A DNA stretch of 64,000 bases, taken from positions 124,001-188,000 of the forward strand of contig NZ_FNPC01000003.1 in the NCBI RefSeq assembly GCF_900107205.1, given 5' to 3'. The translations under genes were made by a program, and so were the position numbers. How positions within the stretch are numbered: the stretch's first letter is position 1; every line of letters begins with the position of its first letter. The DNA comes from Halopenitus persicus. Lineage in GTDB: Archaea; Halobacteriota; Halobacteria; Halobacteriales; Haloferacaceae. This document shows positions 29,615 to 36,007 of the stretch, piece by piece. The notes under the pieces are model-generated. The model did no database searches. It had not been told where the DNA came from and saw only the letters and a list, made by a program, of their open reading frames with translations.

Positions 29615-29755
29615 ACCAACCGGTACCGAACCAGCCACTAAAACCCTTCCCGAATCCGGCCGGATCGACCGGAACCGACGACGCCTCGATCCGCGCACGG
29701 CCACGAAGTTTCGCCCGAGACGGAATCGTTATCACGCGTTGTGACAACACCGGGT

Positions 29756-30106
29756 ATGGACCACGTCGCATTCGACGACGCGGAGACGTACGAACCGGAC
29801 GAGGGCTGGATGCGCGCCGCCCTCGCGGGCAGCGACCAGTTCTCCTTCGAGTGGTTCGAGAAGCCGCCGGGGCACAGCTCCCCGATGCACGACCACGAGA
29901 ACGAACAGGTCTGCCTGTGTCTCGAGGGCGAGCTCACGCTTCACGCCGAGGACGGAAGCTCGATCACCCTCGAGAAGTACGACTCCGCGCTCATCGAGTC
30001 CTGGGAGACCCACGCCGTCGAGAACACCGGCGACGAGCGCGCCGTCGGGCTGGACGTCTTCGCGCCGGGTCGGTCCTTCGACTTCTGGACCGACCGGGAG
30101 GAATGA
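29756..30106 (+). CDS. Small cupin-domain protein (second copy)
   Basis: A 116-residue cupin with motif 1 SSPMHDHENEQVCLCLEGEL (two His, Glu) and motif 2 YDSALIESWETHAVEN (last His). The stop overlaps the FAH-family gene start (ATGA), so the two are coupled and likely act on the same compound. ATG 29756 is preferred; a GTG at 29741 would add five residues. It is distinct from but similar to the cupin at 26221. Confidence 0.82.
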   Translation: MDHVAFDDAETYEPDEGWMRAALAGSDQFSFEWFEKPPGHSSPMHDHENEQVCLCLEGELTLHAEDGSSITLEKYDSALIESWETHAVENTGDERAVGLDVFAPGRSFDFWTDREE

Positions 30107-30933
30107 TGTCGGAGGGACTGGCGTCCGGAGCGCTGCGGTTCGCACGGACGGTTGACGGCACGGCGATCGTCGGCGACGACGAGGGGTTCGTTCCCCTCGC
30201 GGCCGCGCTGCCGGACGCCGACGGCGACCCGATCGCGGCCGCGCGCGCCGCCGAGACGATCGACCTCGACGCCGCGCCGGCCGACCGTATCCCGGAGGCG
30301 GACGTCCGGTTCGCCACCCCGTTCGACCCCGGCAAGCTGTGGGGGATCGGGCTGAACTACGCTGACCACGCCGCGGACCTCTCGGAGGACAGCCCCGACG
30401 AACCGGCGAGCTTCATGAAGCCGACGACGGCGCTCACCTCGCCGGGCGGCCCGATCCGGCTGCCGGCCGCAAGCGACCGGGTCACCGCGGAGGCCGAGCT
30501 CGGGATCGTGGTCGGTCGGACCTGCCGGAACGTCGACGAGTCCGACTTCGACGACGTGATCGCCGGGTTCGTCCCGATCATCGATATGACGGCCGAGGAC
30601 ATCCTCCAGCGGAACCCCCGGTTCCTCACCCGGTCGAAGAGCTTCGACACGTTCCTCGTGATGGGACCGTGGCTCTCGGCACCCGCAACGACGGACCGGC
30701 TCGACGACGTCGCGGTCCGCACCGAGATCAACGACCAGACGATCGCCGAGAACGGTCTCGAGGCGATGCACTTCTCGCCGCCGGAGCTGCTGGCGTTCCA
30801 CTCCCGGGTGATGACCCTCGAGCCCGGCGACGTCATCTCCACCGGAACGCCAGGAGCAGGCGTGATCCGGCCCGGCGACCACGTCCGGTCGGTCGTGGAG
30901 GGCGTCGGCACCCTCGAGGCGGACGTCCGCTGA
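30103..30933 (+). CDS. Fumarylacetoacetate hydrolase family enzyme
   Basis: A 276-residue protein with the FAH fold. GIGLNYADHA leads into the domain, and metal-binding acidic residues are seen in EAELGIVVG, MTAEDIL and KSFDTFLVMGPW. The C-terminus STGTPGAGVIRPGD is typical. Family members hydrolyse or decarboxylate acylpyruvates and 2-keto-3-deoxy acids, or hydrate dienoates in aromatic catabolism. Adjacent ATG codons at 30103 and 30106 are both possible starts. With the cupin and SDR genes it could form the lower part of a sugar-acid or aromatic pathway. Confidence 0.88.
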   Translation: MMSEGLASGALRFARTVDGTAIVGDDEGFVPLAAALPDADGDPIAAARAAETIDLDAAPADRIPEADVRFATPFDPGKLWGIGLNYADHAADLSEDSPDEPASFMKPTTALTSPGGPIRLPAASDRVTAEAELGIVVGRTCRNVDESDFDDVIAGFVPIIDMTAEDILQRNPRFLTRSKSFDTFLVMGPWLSAPATTDRLDDVAVRTEINDQTIAENGLEAMHFSPPELLAFHSRVMTLEPGDVISTGTPGAGVIRPGDHVRSVVEGVGTLEADVR

Positions 30934-30944
30934 ACCGCTCCTGA

Positions 30945-30987
30945 CGGAGAGTCGCTGCGGATCGTTCGCGGCGGAGAGTCGCTGCGG
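30945..30987. repeat. Direct repeat of 16 bp, spacing 27
   Basis: CGGAGAGTCGCTGCGG occurs at 30945 and 30972, just after the FAH-family gene. Confidence 0.7.
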
Positions 30988-31034
30988 CCCTCGAGAGGGG
31001 TCGATAGCGAGGCCGTGCCCGATTCGAGTGAGGA

Positions 31035-31044
31035 CGTATATATG
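31035..31044 (+). promoter_or_regulatory. TATA box of the peroxiredoxin gene
   Basis: CGTATATATG is centred about 26 nt before ATG 31066. Confidence 0.6.
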
Positions 31045-31065
31045 CCGCCGGCCCCTCGACCGCGT

Positions 31066-31560
31066 ATGGTACACGTCGGAGACGAAGCCCCCGATTTCAC
31101 GGTCCCGCTCGCCGGCGGCGAGGCGTATAACGACCTGACGGAGTTCACGCTCTCCGACCGGATCGGCGACGGGCCGATCGTGTTGGCGTTTTACCCCGCC
31201 GCGTTCACGAGCGGCTGCACCGAGGAGATGTGCACCTTCAGCGACCGGCTCCGGAGCTTCGAGGAGCTGGACGCCGACGTCTACGGGATCAGCGTCGACC
31301 TCCCGTTCGCACAGAACGTCTGGATCGACGAGGAGGATCTGTCGATCCCGATGCTCTCGGACTGGAACCACGAGGTGATCCGAACGTACGACGTCGTCTA
31401 CCCGGACATGTACGACCAGGTCGAGGCCGCCCAGCGTAGCGTGTTCGTGATCGACGACGACGGGATCGTGACGTATCGGTGGGTTCGCGACGGCGACAAC
31501 CCCGACTTCGGGACGCTCGTGTCCGAGGTTCGCGACGCGGTCGCGGACGCACGCGAGTGA
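31066..31560 (+). CDS. Peroxiredoxin (AhpC/BCP type)
   Basis: A 164-residue thioredoxin-fold peroxidase. FYPAAFTSGCTEEMCTFSD contains the peroxidatic Cys in the P-x3-T-x2-C context, with a second Cys five residues later as probable resolving Cys (BCP/PrxQ arrangement). A TATA box 26 nt before ATG 31066 fixes the start; the longer frame from 31015 is rejected. It reduces peroxides in the cytoplasm. Confidence 0.9.
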   Translation: MVHVGDEAPDFTVPLAGGEAYNDLTEFTLSDRIGDGPIVLAFYPAAFTSGCTEEMCTFSDRLRSFEELDADVYGISVDLPFAQNVWIDEEDLSIPMLSDWNHEVIRTYDVVYPDMYDQVEAAQRSVFVIDDDGIVTYRWVRDGDNPDFGTLVSEVRDAVADARE

Positions 31561-31649
31561 CCGCTCGATCGCGACCGGTCGACGTCGGCCGACCCCGGCC
31601 GTCGACGACGATCGGCTCTTTTTAAGGTATCACGGACGAAGCCGTCGCT

Positions 31650-32066
31650 ATGAACGTCCGTCACCTCGCGCCGCGGGCCGGCGCGCTCGCGTGTCTGGCG
31701 ACCGCGGTCGCCGGGGCCGCGCCGTTCCTTCTGATCGACGGCCACGCCGAGCTGCTCGGCGACTACTACGGGGCCGGCCCGGTCGGCCTCACGACGATCG
31801 TCCTCTTCGCCGCCGTCGGCGTGGTCGCGTTCGCCTCCGCGGAGCGCGGAAACGTGGACCCCGTCACGATGGCCGGCGGGCTCGTCGTCCTCGGCGTCGT
31901 CCTCGTGGTCGGGTCGGCGCTCTGGTGGCTGGCGATCGACGAGACGGTGCTGTACAGCTTCCCGCGGGAGTACCGGTGGCTCGAGTGGCATCCGCCCGTG
32001 GTCGTCGCCGCGTCGATCGCGGTCGCGATCGTCGGCGGCGGCTACGCGCGGGCCGTCCTCGAGTGA
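31650..32066 (+). CDS. Haloarchaeal four-helix membrane protein of unknown function
   Basis: A 138-residue protein with four hydrophobic segments (about residues 9-30, 42-65, 75-97, 115-135) and no motif I recognise beyond LWWLAIDETVLYSFPREY between helices 3 and 4. A TATA-like TTTTTAAG lies 28 nt before the ATG. Its neighbours (peroxiredoxin, SRP RNA) give no hint of a role. Confidence 0.7.
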   Translation: MNVRHLAPRAGALACLATAVAGAAPFLLIDGHAELLGDYYGAGPVGLTTIVLFAAVGVVAFASAERGNVDPVTMAGGLVVLGVVLVVGSALWWLAIDETVLYSFPREYRWLEWHPPVVVAASIAVAIVGGGYARAVLE

Positions 32067-32147
32067 CGGCGGCGTGGCGGCACGGTGCGTCGACGGCGGC
32101 TACGTGCGGGCCGGACCCTGCAGTCGGGACCCCGCGGAACGAAAGGC

Positions 32148-32155
32148 CCTTAAGG
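32148..32155 (+). promoter_or_regulatory. TATA box of the SRP RNA gene
   Basis: CCTTAAGG is about 26 nt before the predicted 5' end of the 7S RNA. Confidence 0.5.
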
Positions 32156-32173
32156 TGGACCGGTGTACGTGTA

Positions 32174-32483
32174 GGTGGACTAGGTCGGGCGGTTAGGCCC
32201 CGCTCGCAACCCGCGAGGTAGTCTTCAGCGGGGACCGAACGCCGGGAGAGTCCGGTCGGACCGACTCGGGCCCCGGGAGCCAACGTGGAAGCCTCGTCCG
32301 ACGGGGACAGCGGTTCGCGGCGCCCGCTCGCAGGAGCGGTCCGCCGTGGTTCGTCGGCGGCACCGGGTCAGGCGCGGAAGCGAGCAGCCCATCGCCGGAC
32401 GTGCGTCGCTCGTCGGATCGCGGGGTGGAGGAGGCAACCGGGATTCCCCGTGTCGGAACGCCGGGCAAACCCGGTCGTCCACC
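32174..32483 (+). ncRNA. ffs: Signal recognition particle (7S) RNA
   Basis: The region carries the universally conserved SRP helix 8: GGGTCAGGCGCGGAAGCGAG with AGCAGCCC following (32365-32390), i.e. the GGAA tetraloop and the AGCAG asymmetric loop bound by SRP54/Ffh. The ends pair: GGTGGAC at 32174-32180 with GTCCACC at 32477-32483, closing helix 5. The length of about 310 nt matches archaeal 7S RNA, which also binds SRP19. Protein-like frames across this region have no domain content. Exact ends are estimates from the pairing and the TATA box. Confidence 0.92.
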
Positions 32484-32518
32484 ATTCATACCGCGTTCGT
32501 GTTCTGACTGCCCAGCGG

Positions 32519-32815
32519 TCACTCCGTCGCGCCGTCGCGCGACGCGACGACGTCGGCCAGGATCTCCTCGAGTTGTGCCGCCTCCTCAACCGTGAGCTCC
32601 GCGCTCGCGATCCCCGTGCCGTGGTCGCCGGCGGTCGTCTCGATGCTCACCACGATCCGGTCGTTGTCGTCGGTCGTCTCGACGTCGATCGACGCGTAAT
32701 CGGGCGATTCTCGCGGTAAACCGACGGAGAGGTCGCTCTCGCCGACGCTCACGTCGATCGAGGTTCGGTCCGGTCGGTCCAGGTCGATCGTCGTCCACGG
32801 GTCCGTCTCGCTCAT
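32519..32815 (-). CDS. Small acidic haloarchaeal protein of unknown function
   Basis: A 98-residue acidic protein with alternating beta-like segments (TSIDVSVGESDLSVGLP, DRIVVSIETTAGD) and a C-terminal helix AAQLEEILADVVAS. No motif is recognised. It begins at the ATG complementary to 32813-32815 and ends 35 bp from the SRP RNA gene, convergent with it. Third-position GC use and acidity match real genes nearby. Confidence 0.65.
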   Translation of the reverse strand: MSETDPWTTIDLDRPDRTSIDVSVGESDLSVGLPRESPDYASIDVETTDDNDRIVVSIETTAGDHGTGIASAELTVEEAAQLEEILADVVASRDGATE

Positions 32816-32869
32816 AGGGCCACCAACGGCGGCGATCCCCTTCAGTCGTCCGGCGACTGGAGCCGTGTA

Positions 32870-32877
32870 CTTATAAG
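32870..32877 (+). promoter_or_regulatory. TATA box of the zinc-ribbon gene
   Basis: CTTATAAG is centred 27 nt before the GTG start at 32901. Being palindromic it could also serve the divergent gene at 32815 with a longer leader. Confidence 0.55.
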
Positions 32878-32900
32878 GGGTCTCCGCCGAACGTCGGAGC

Positions 32901-33188
32901 GTGACCGACCCACGGACGGTCCGCTGTCTCGGCTGTGACCGGGCGATCGACGCGGACGCCCGCGTGTGTCCCCACTGTGGCGAGCTCCAGCCGACGCCGA
33001 TCCTCGCCGCCGGGGCGGTCGTGGTCGGGGTGTTCGCGTTCCTGTTCGGATTCCTGCTCGGGGCGTTCACGGTCGGGCTCACCCGGTGGGTCGGCTTCGC
33101 GCTCGCGGTCGTCGGATTCGGCCTCGTCGTCGGCGGCTACACGAGCTACCTGGACGCGAGGGCACGACGGGGCGGCCGGGCGCGGTAG
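32901..33188 (+). CDS. Zinc-ribbon membrane protein
   Basis: A 95-residue protein. A CxxC...CxxC zinc ribbon (VRCLGCDRAIDADARVCPHC) occupies residues 6-27, followed by two membrane segments and a short basic tail. The GTG start sits 27 nt after a TATA box. Such small ribbon-TM proteins are common in haloarchaea and are uncharacterised. Confidence 0.75.
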   Translation: MTDPRTVRCLGCDRAIDADARVCPHCGELQPTPILAAGAVVVGVFAFLFGFLLGAFTVGLTRWVGFALAVVGFGLVVGGYTSYLDARARRGGRAR

Positions 33189-33272
33189 GCGTCGCCATCG
33201 TCGACCCGTGGCCGCCCTCTCCGGCAGCACGCCGATCGATGGGTTCGAGGGATCGGGGACCGAAGCCGGCGT

Positions 33273-33641
33273 ATGACTGATTCGACGCGCGGGGGCCCGA
33301 CGTCCGGTGCCGACGATATCGGGGGAGACGACGCGACCGACGACGACGCAACCGACGACGCCGGCGCGACCGAGCGGATCGTCGAGAGTGACGGCGTCAC
33401 CGCGAAGTACGTTGAGACCGACGACGAGCGCGTGCTGACGTTCACCCGCGAGGGTCGGACCGCGGCGATCGTCCAGAACGCCACCGGGTACGCGATGGTG
33501 AAGGTCCGGACCGCGCCCGACGGGGACGAACTGGAGCGGTACTACGGGTTCGATATGGCGCTCGATCACGCCGCCGAGCGGCTCGGCGTGACGGTCGCCG
33601 ACCTCCCGGTTCCCGAGGCGGCCGCGGATATGGGAATGTGA
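33273..33641 (+). CDS. Conserved haloarchaeal protein of unknown function
   Basis: A 122-residue protein: an acidic, Asp/Thr-rich disordered N-terminus of about 35 residues, then a compact alpha/beta domain with KYVETDDERVLTFTREGRTA and MVKVRTAPDGDELERYYGFD. No family function is recognised. Its stop is followed by a 29-bp tandem repeat. Confidence 0.65.
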   Translation: MTDSTRGGPTSGADDIGGDDATDDDATDDAGATERIVESDGVTAKYVETDDERVLTFTREGRTAAIVQNATGYAMVKVRTAPDGDELERYYGFDMALDHAAERLGVTVADLPVPEAAADMGM

Positions 33642-33662
33642 CCGCGGCGGTCCCGGCCGCGT

Positions 33663-33749
33663 CGGTCGCGCGGCCACTCGTCGAGCTACACCGGTCGCGC
33701 GGTGGCTCGCCGAGCTGCACCGGTCGCGCGGTCACTCGCCCAGTTGGAG
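33663..33749. repeat. 29-bp tandem repeat running out of the pssA-type gene end
   Basis: CGGTCGCGCGG occurs at 33663, 33692 and 33721 with period 29. The third unit contains the last codons and the stop codon of the CDP-alcohol phosphatidyltransferase gene on the minus strand; the other two lie downstream of that stop. Confidence 0.75.
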
Positions 33750-34427
33750 GCCGTCGCGCCAGTAGAACCAGGGGCCGAAGACGAGGTAGGTGCCGGCCAG
33801 AAACAGCAGCGCGAACGCGAAGACGCGGCCCCAGTAGCCGGTGACGCCGATCGCGATCGCCTGGACGACGCCCATCACGATCGCGTCCTGCGCGTGAAGG
33901 TCCGGGTAGGTTATCCGCGAGACCATAAGCGCCGCGAGCAGGGCGGTTTCGGGGACCAGCACGACCGGATCGGTGTACCCCGCCAGGACCGTCGCGGCGA
34001 TGATGGTCGCCGCGAGGGTCGTCTGGACGCCCTTCGTCTCGTCGCTGTCGAGGTCGTAGGCCGCGTAGAGCCCGAGCCGCGTGACCGCCATCGCGACGTA
34101 ACACGCGCCGACGCCGATCCCGACCAGGAAGGCCGGATCGGTGGTCCCCATCCCGGTCGACTCGAGGGTGATCGCGACGATCGTCGCGGGGGCGACGCCG
34201 AACGTCGCGACGTCGGCCAGCGAGTCGAGGTGGTCGCCCGCGGGCGTGGAGCCGCGCTTCCGGGCGATGATCCCGTCGAGCGCGTCGGCGATCGCGCCGA
34301 ACAGCACGAGCCGGGCCGCCAGCTCGACGTCGACGGTGGCCGCGGCGACCGCGAGGAAGCCGATCGCCGCGTTCGCGACGGTGACGGCGTCCGCGAGCCC
34401 GAGCCGGCCGGCGAACCGCGGCTTCAT
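33732..34427 (-). CDS. pssA: CDP-alcohol phosphatidyltransferase (archaetidylserine synthase type)
   Basis: A 231-residue membrane protein with the CDP-alcohol phosphotransferase signature spread over DALDGIIARKRG and GDHLDSLAD (D-G-x2-A-R...G-x3-D-x3-D). It has about eight hydrophobic segments. Haloarchaeal members make archaetidylserine, linked to lipid-anchored surface proteins processed by archaeosortase. A TATA-like element (34450-34456) lies 26 nt before the ATG at 34427; a second ATG two codons earlier (34433) is possible. The final codons are part of a tandem repeat. Confidence 0.85.
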   Translation of the reverse strand: MKPRFAGRLGLADAVTVANAAIGFLAVAAATVDVELAARLVLFGAIADALDGIIARKRGSTPAGDHLDSLADVATFGVAPATIVAITLESTGMGTTDPAFLVGIGVGACYVAMAVTRLGLYAAYDLDSDETKGVQTTLAATIIAATVLAGYTDPVVLVPETALLAALMVSRITYPDLHAQDAIVMGVVQAIAIGVTGYWGRVFAFALLFLAGTYLVFGPWFYWRDGLQLGE

Positions 34428-34524
34428 ACCCATCGGGTCGTGGACGGGCTTTTTACGTGTTGTTATTCCCAGAACCTGGGACCGGACCGCGGTACATAAG
34501 CCCGCGGCGACCCAAGGAACGTGT

Positions 34525-34962
34525 ATGCAGCGGAGACGGTTCCTCGAACGCGCGGCCGGGGCGGCGACGGTCGCGGCAGCGCTCCCGATATCGGGATGCT
34601 TGGGGAGCGTTGCCGGGGGGCAGTCCGAGCGTGACTACGACGTCGGGATGACCGCGACGACGTTCCGGCCCCAGGAGGTCACGATCGCGGTCGGCGAGTC
34701 GGTCACCTGGCGGAACACGAGCGCGCGGACCCACACCGTCACCGCCTACGAGGACGCCATCCCCGAGGACGCCGACTTCTTCGCGACCGGCGGCTACGAG
34801 GACGAGGCGACCGCCCGCGAGGAGTGGTGGAGCGACCGCGGCGGCGCGCTGGAGAACGGCGATGAGTTCACTCACACCTTCGAGATTCCGGGCCGATACG
34901 ATTACGTCTGCGTCCCCCACGAACAGGGCGGGATGATCGGCGCCGTGATCGTCGAGGGGTGA
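34525..34962 (+). CDS. Halocyanin/plastocyanin-like blue-copper lipoprotein
   Basis: A 145-residue protein. Tat signal RRRFLERAAG and lipobox ISGC show export and lipid anchoring. The cupredoxin domain has the type-1 copper ligands: His in RTHTV and the Cys/His/Met set in YVCVPHEQGGMIG. It would carry electrons or copper at the outer membrane face. TATA-like GTACATAA (34492-34499) precedes ATG 34525 by about 30 nt. The TauE/SafE-like gene begins four bases after its stop and the copper ATPase follows, so the three form a copper-handling group. Confidence 0.88.
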   Translation: MQRRRFLERAAGAATVAAALPISGCLGSVAGGQSERDYDVGMTATTFRPQEVTIAVGESVTWRNTSARTHTVTAYEDAIPEDADFFATGGYEDEATAREEWWSDRGGALENGDEFTHTFEIPGRYDYVCVPHEQGGMIGAVIVEG

Positions 34963-34965
34963 CCG

Positions 34966-35823
34966 ATGGTCCCGACGGTCGCCGACCTGTTCGGCGTCGA
35001 CGTGGCCCTGTTCCTGCTGGTCGGCCTGCTCGGCGGCGCCCACTGCATCGGGATGTGTGGCCCCCTCGTGACGGTCTACGCCGATCGGATGGGCCCCGGC
35101 GCGGATGAATCCGGGTCGGGCGGGGCCGGAGCGGACGGGCTCGGGCCGGACGCGGTCGGAACCGGATCGCCCGGCGCGGGCCGCGACTCACACCTCACCA
35201 CCTACGAGGTTCGCCAGCACGCGCTGTTCAACGTCGGACGGGCGACGAGCTACACCCTGATCGGCGCGCTCCTGGGCGCGCTCGGCGGCGCGGTCTTTCT
35301 CACGGTCGAGTCGATCACAGCGACGGCGGGGCTGGTTCGCGGAGTCGTCGGCGTCCTCGTCGGGCTGTTCGTGGTCGCGATCGGCGCCCGCTACCTGCTG
35401 GGCGGCGCCGCGGCCGGGATCCATCTGCCGGGGCTCGAGCGCGTCACCGGCCGCCTGATGACCCACGTCGACCGGCTCGCGAACGGCCCCGGGATCGTCC
35501 TCCTCGGCGGGCTCCACGGGCTGTTGCCCTGCCCGATCCTCTACCCGGCGTACCTCTACGCGTTCGCCAGCGGCTCCGCGGCGTCGGGCGCGGTCGCGCT
35601 CGCTGCGCTCGGCATCGGGACGATCCCGGCCGTCTTCGCCTACGGGACCGTGATCGAGGCGGTCGACGCGGTCCACCGCAAGCGGCTCCATCGCCTGCTC
35701 GGCGTCGTGTTCCTGGCGCTGGGATACGTGCTGTTCGCTCACGGGCTGATGAGCCTGGGCATTCACGTCCCACACCCGATGTTCCCGTTCTACGACCCTC
35801 TGAGCGGGGCCGGCGGCCACTGA
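34966..35823 (+). CDS. TauE/SafE-like (DsbD/CcdA-superfamily) membrane protein
   Basis: A 285-residue membrane protein with six or more helices. GGAHCIGMCGPLVT in the first helix and GLHGLLPCPILYPAYLYA in the second half are the paired Cys motifs of the family found with cytochrome oxidase assembly and copper ATPases in bacteria. A Gly/Ala-rich loop follows helix 1. Position between a blue-copper protein and a CcoI-like ATPase supports a role in copper delivery or redox control of copper sites. It is often labelled sulfite exporter, which the context does not support. Confidence 0.8.
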   Translation: MVPTVADLFGVDVALFLLVGLLGGAHCIGMCGPLVTVYADRMGPGADESGSGGAGADGLGPDAVGTGSPGAGRDSHLTTYEVRQHALFNVGRATSYTLIGALLGALGGAVFLTVESITATAGLVRGVVGVLVGLFVVAIGARYLLGGAAAGIHLPGLERVTGRLMTHVDRLANGPGIVLLGGLHGLLPCPILYPAYLYAFASGSAASGAVALAALGIGTIPAVFAYGTVIEAVDAVHRKRLHRLLGVVFLALGYVLFAHGLMSLGIHVPHPMFPFYDPLSGAGGH

Positions 35824-36007
35824 CCGTGCTTGGCCACGGTCGCCGGACGAACGGGACGATTCCGACGTCCGATCCGGTTCCGGACACGCCGGTCGGCCCC
35901 AGACGCAACAGTCATTCACCTCCGGATCGAACTCACTGCAACGCGAACGGTCGGCCCATCGCGACGGAGCACGTCGCGGCGAGCCGACCGACCCACGTCC
36001 CCATTCC

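Noticed and set aside
34966-35823. Reading the TauE/SafE-like protein as a sulfite exporter
   Set aside because: Paired Cys motifs and copper neighbours fit the oxidase/copper-assembly subgroup better.
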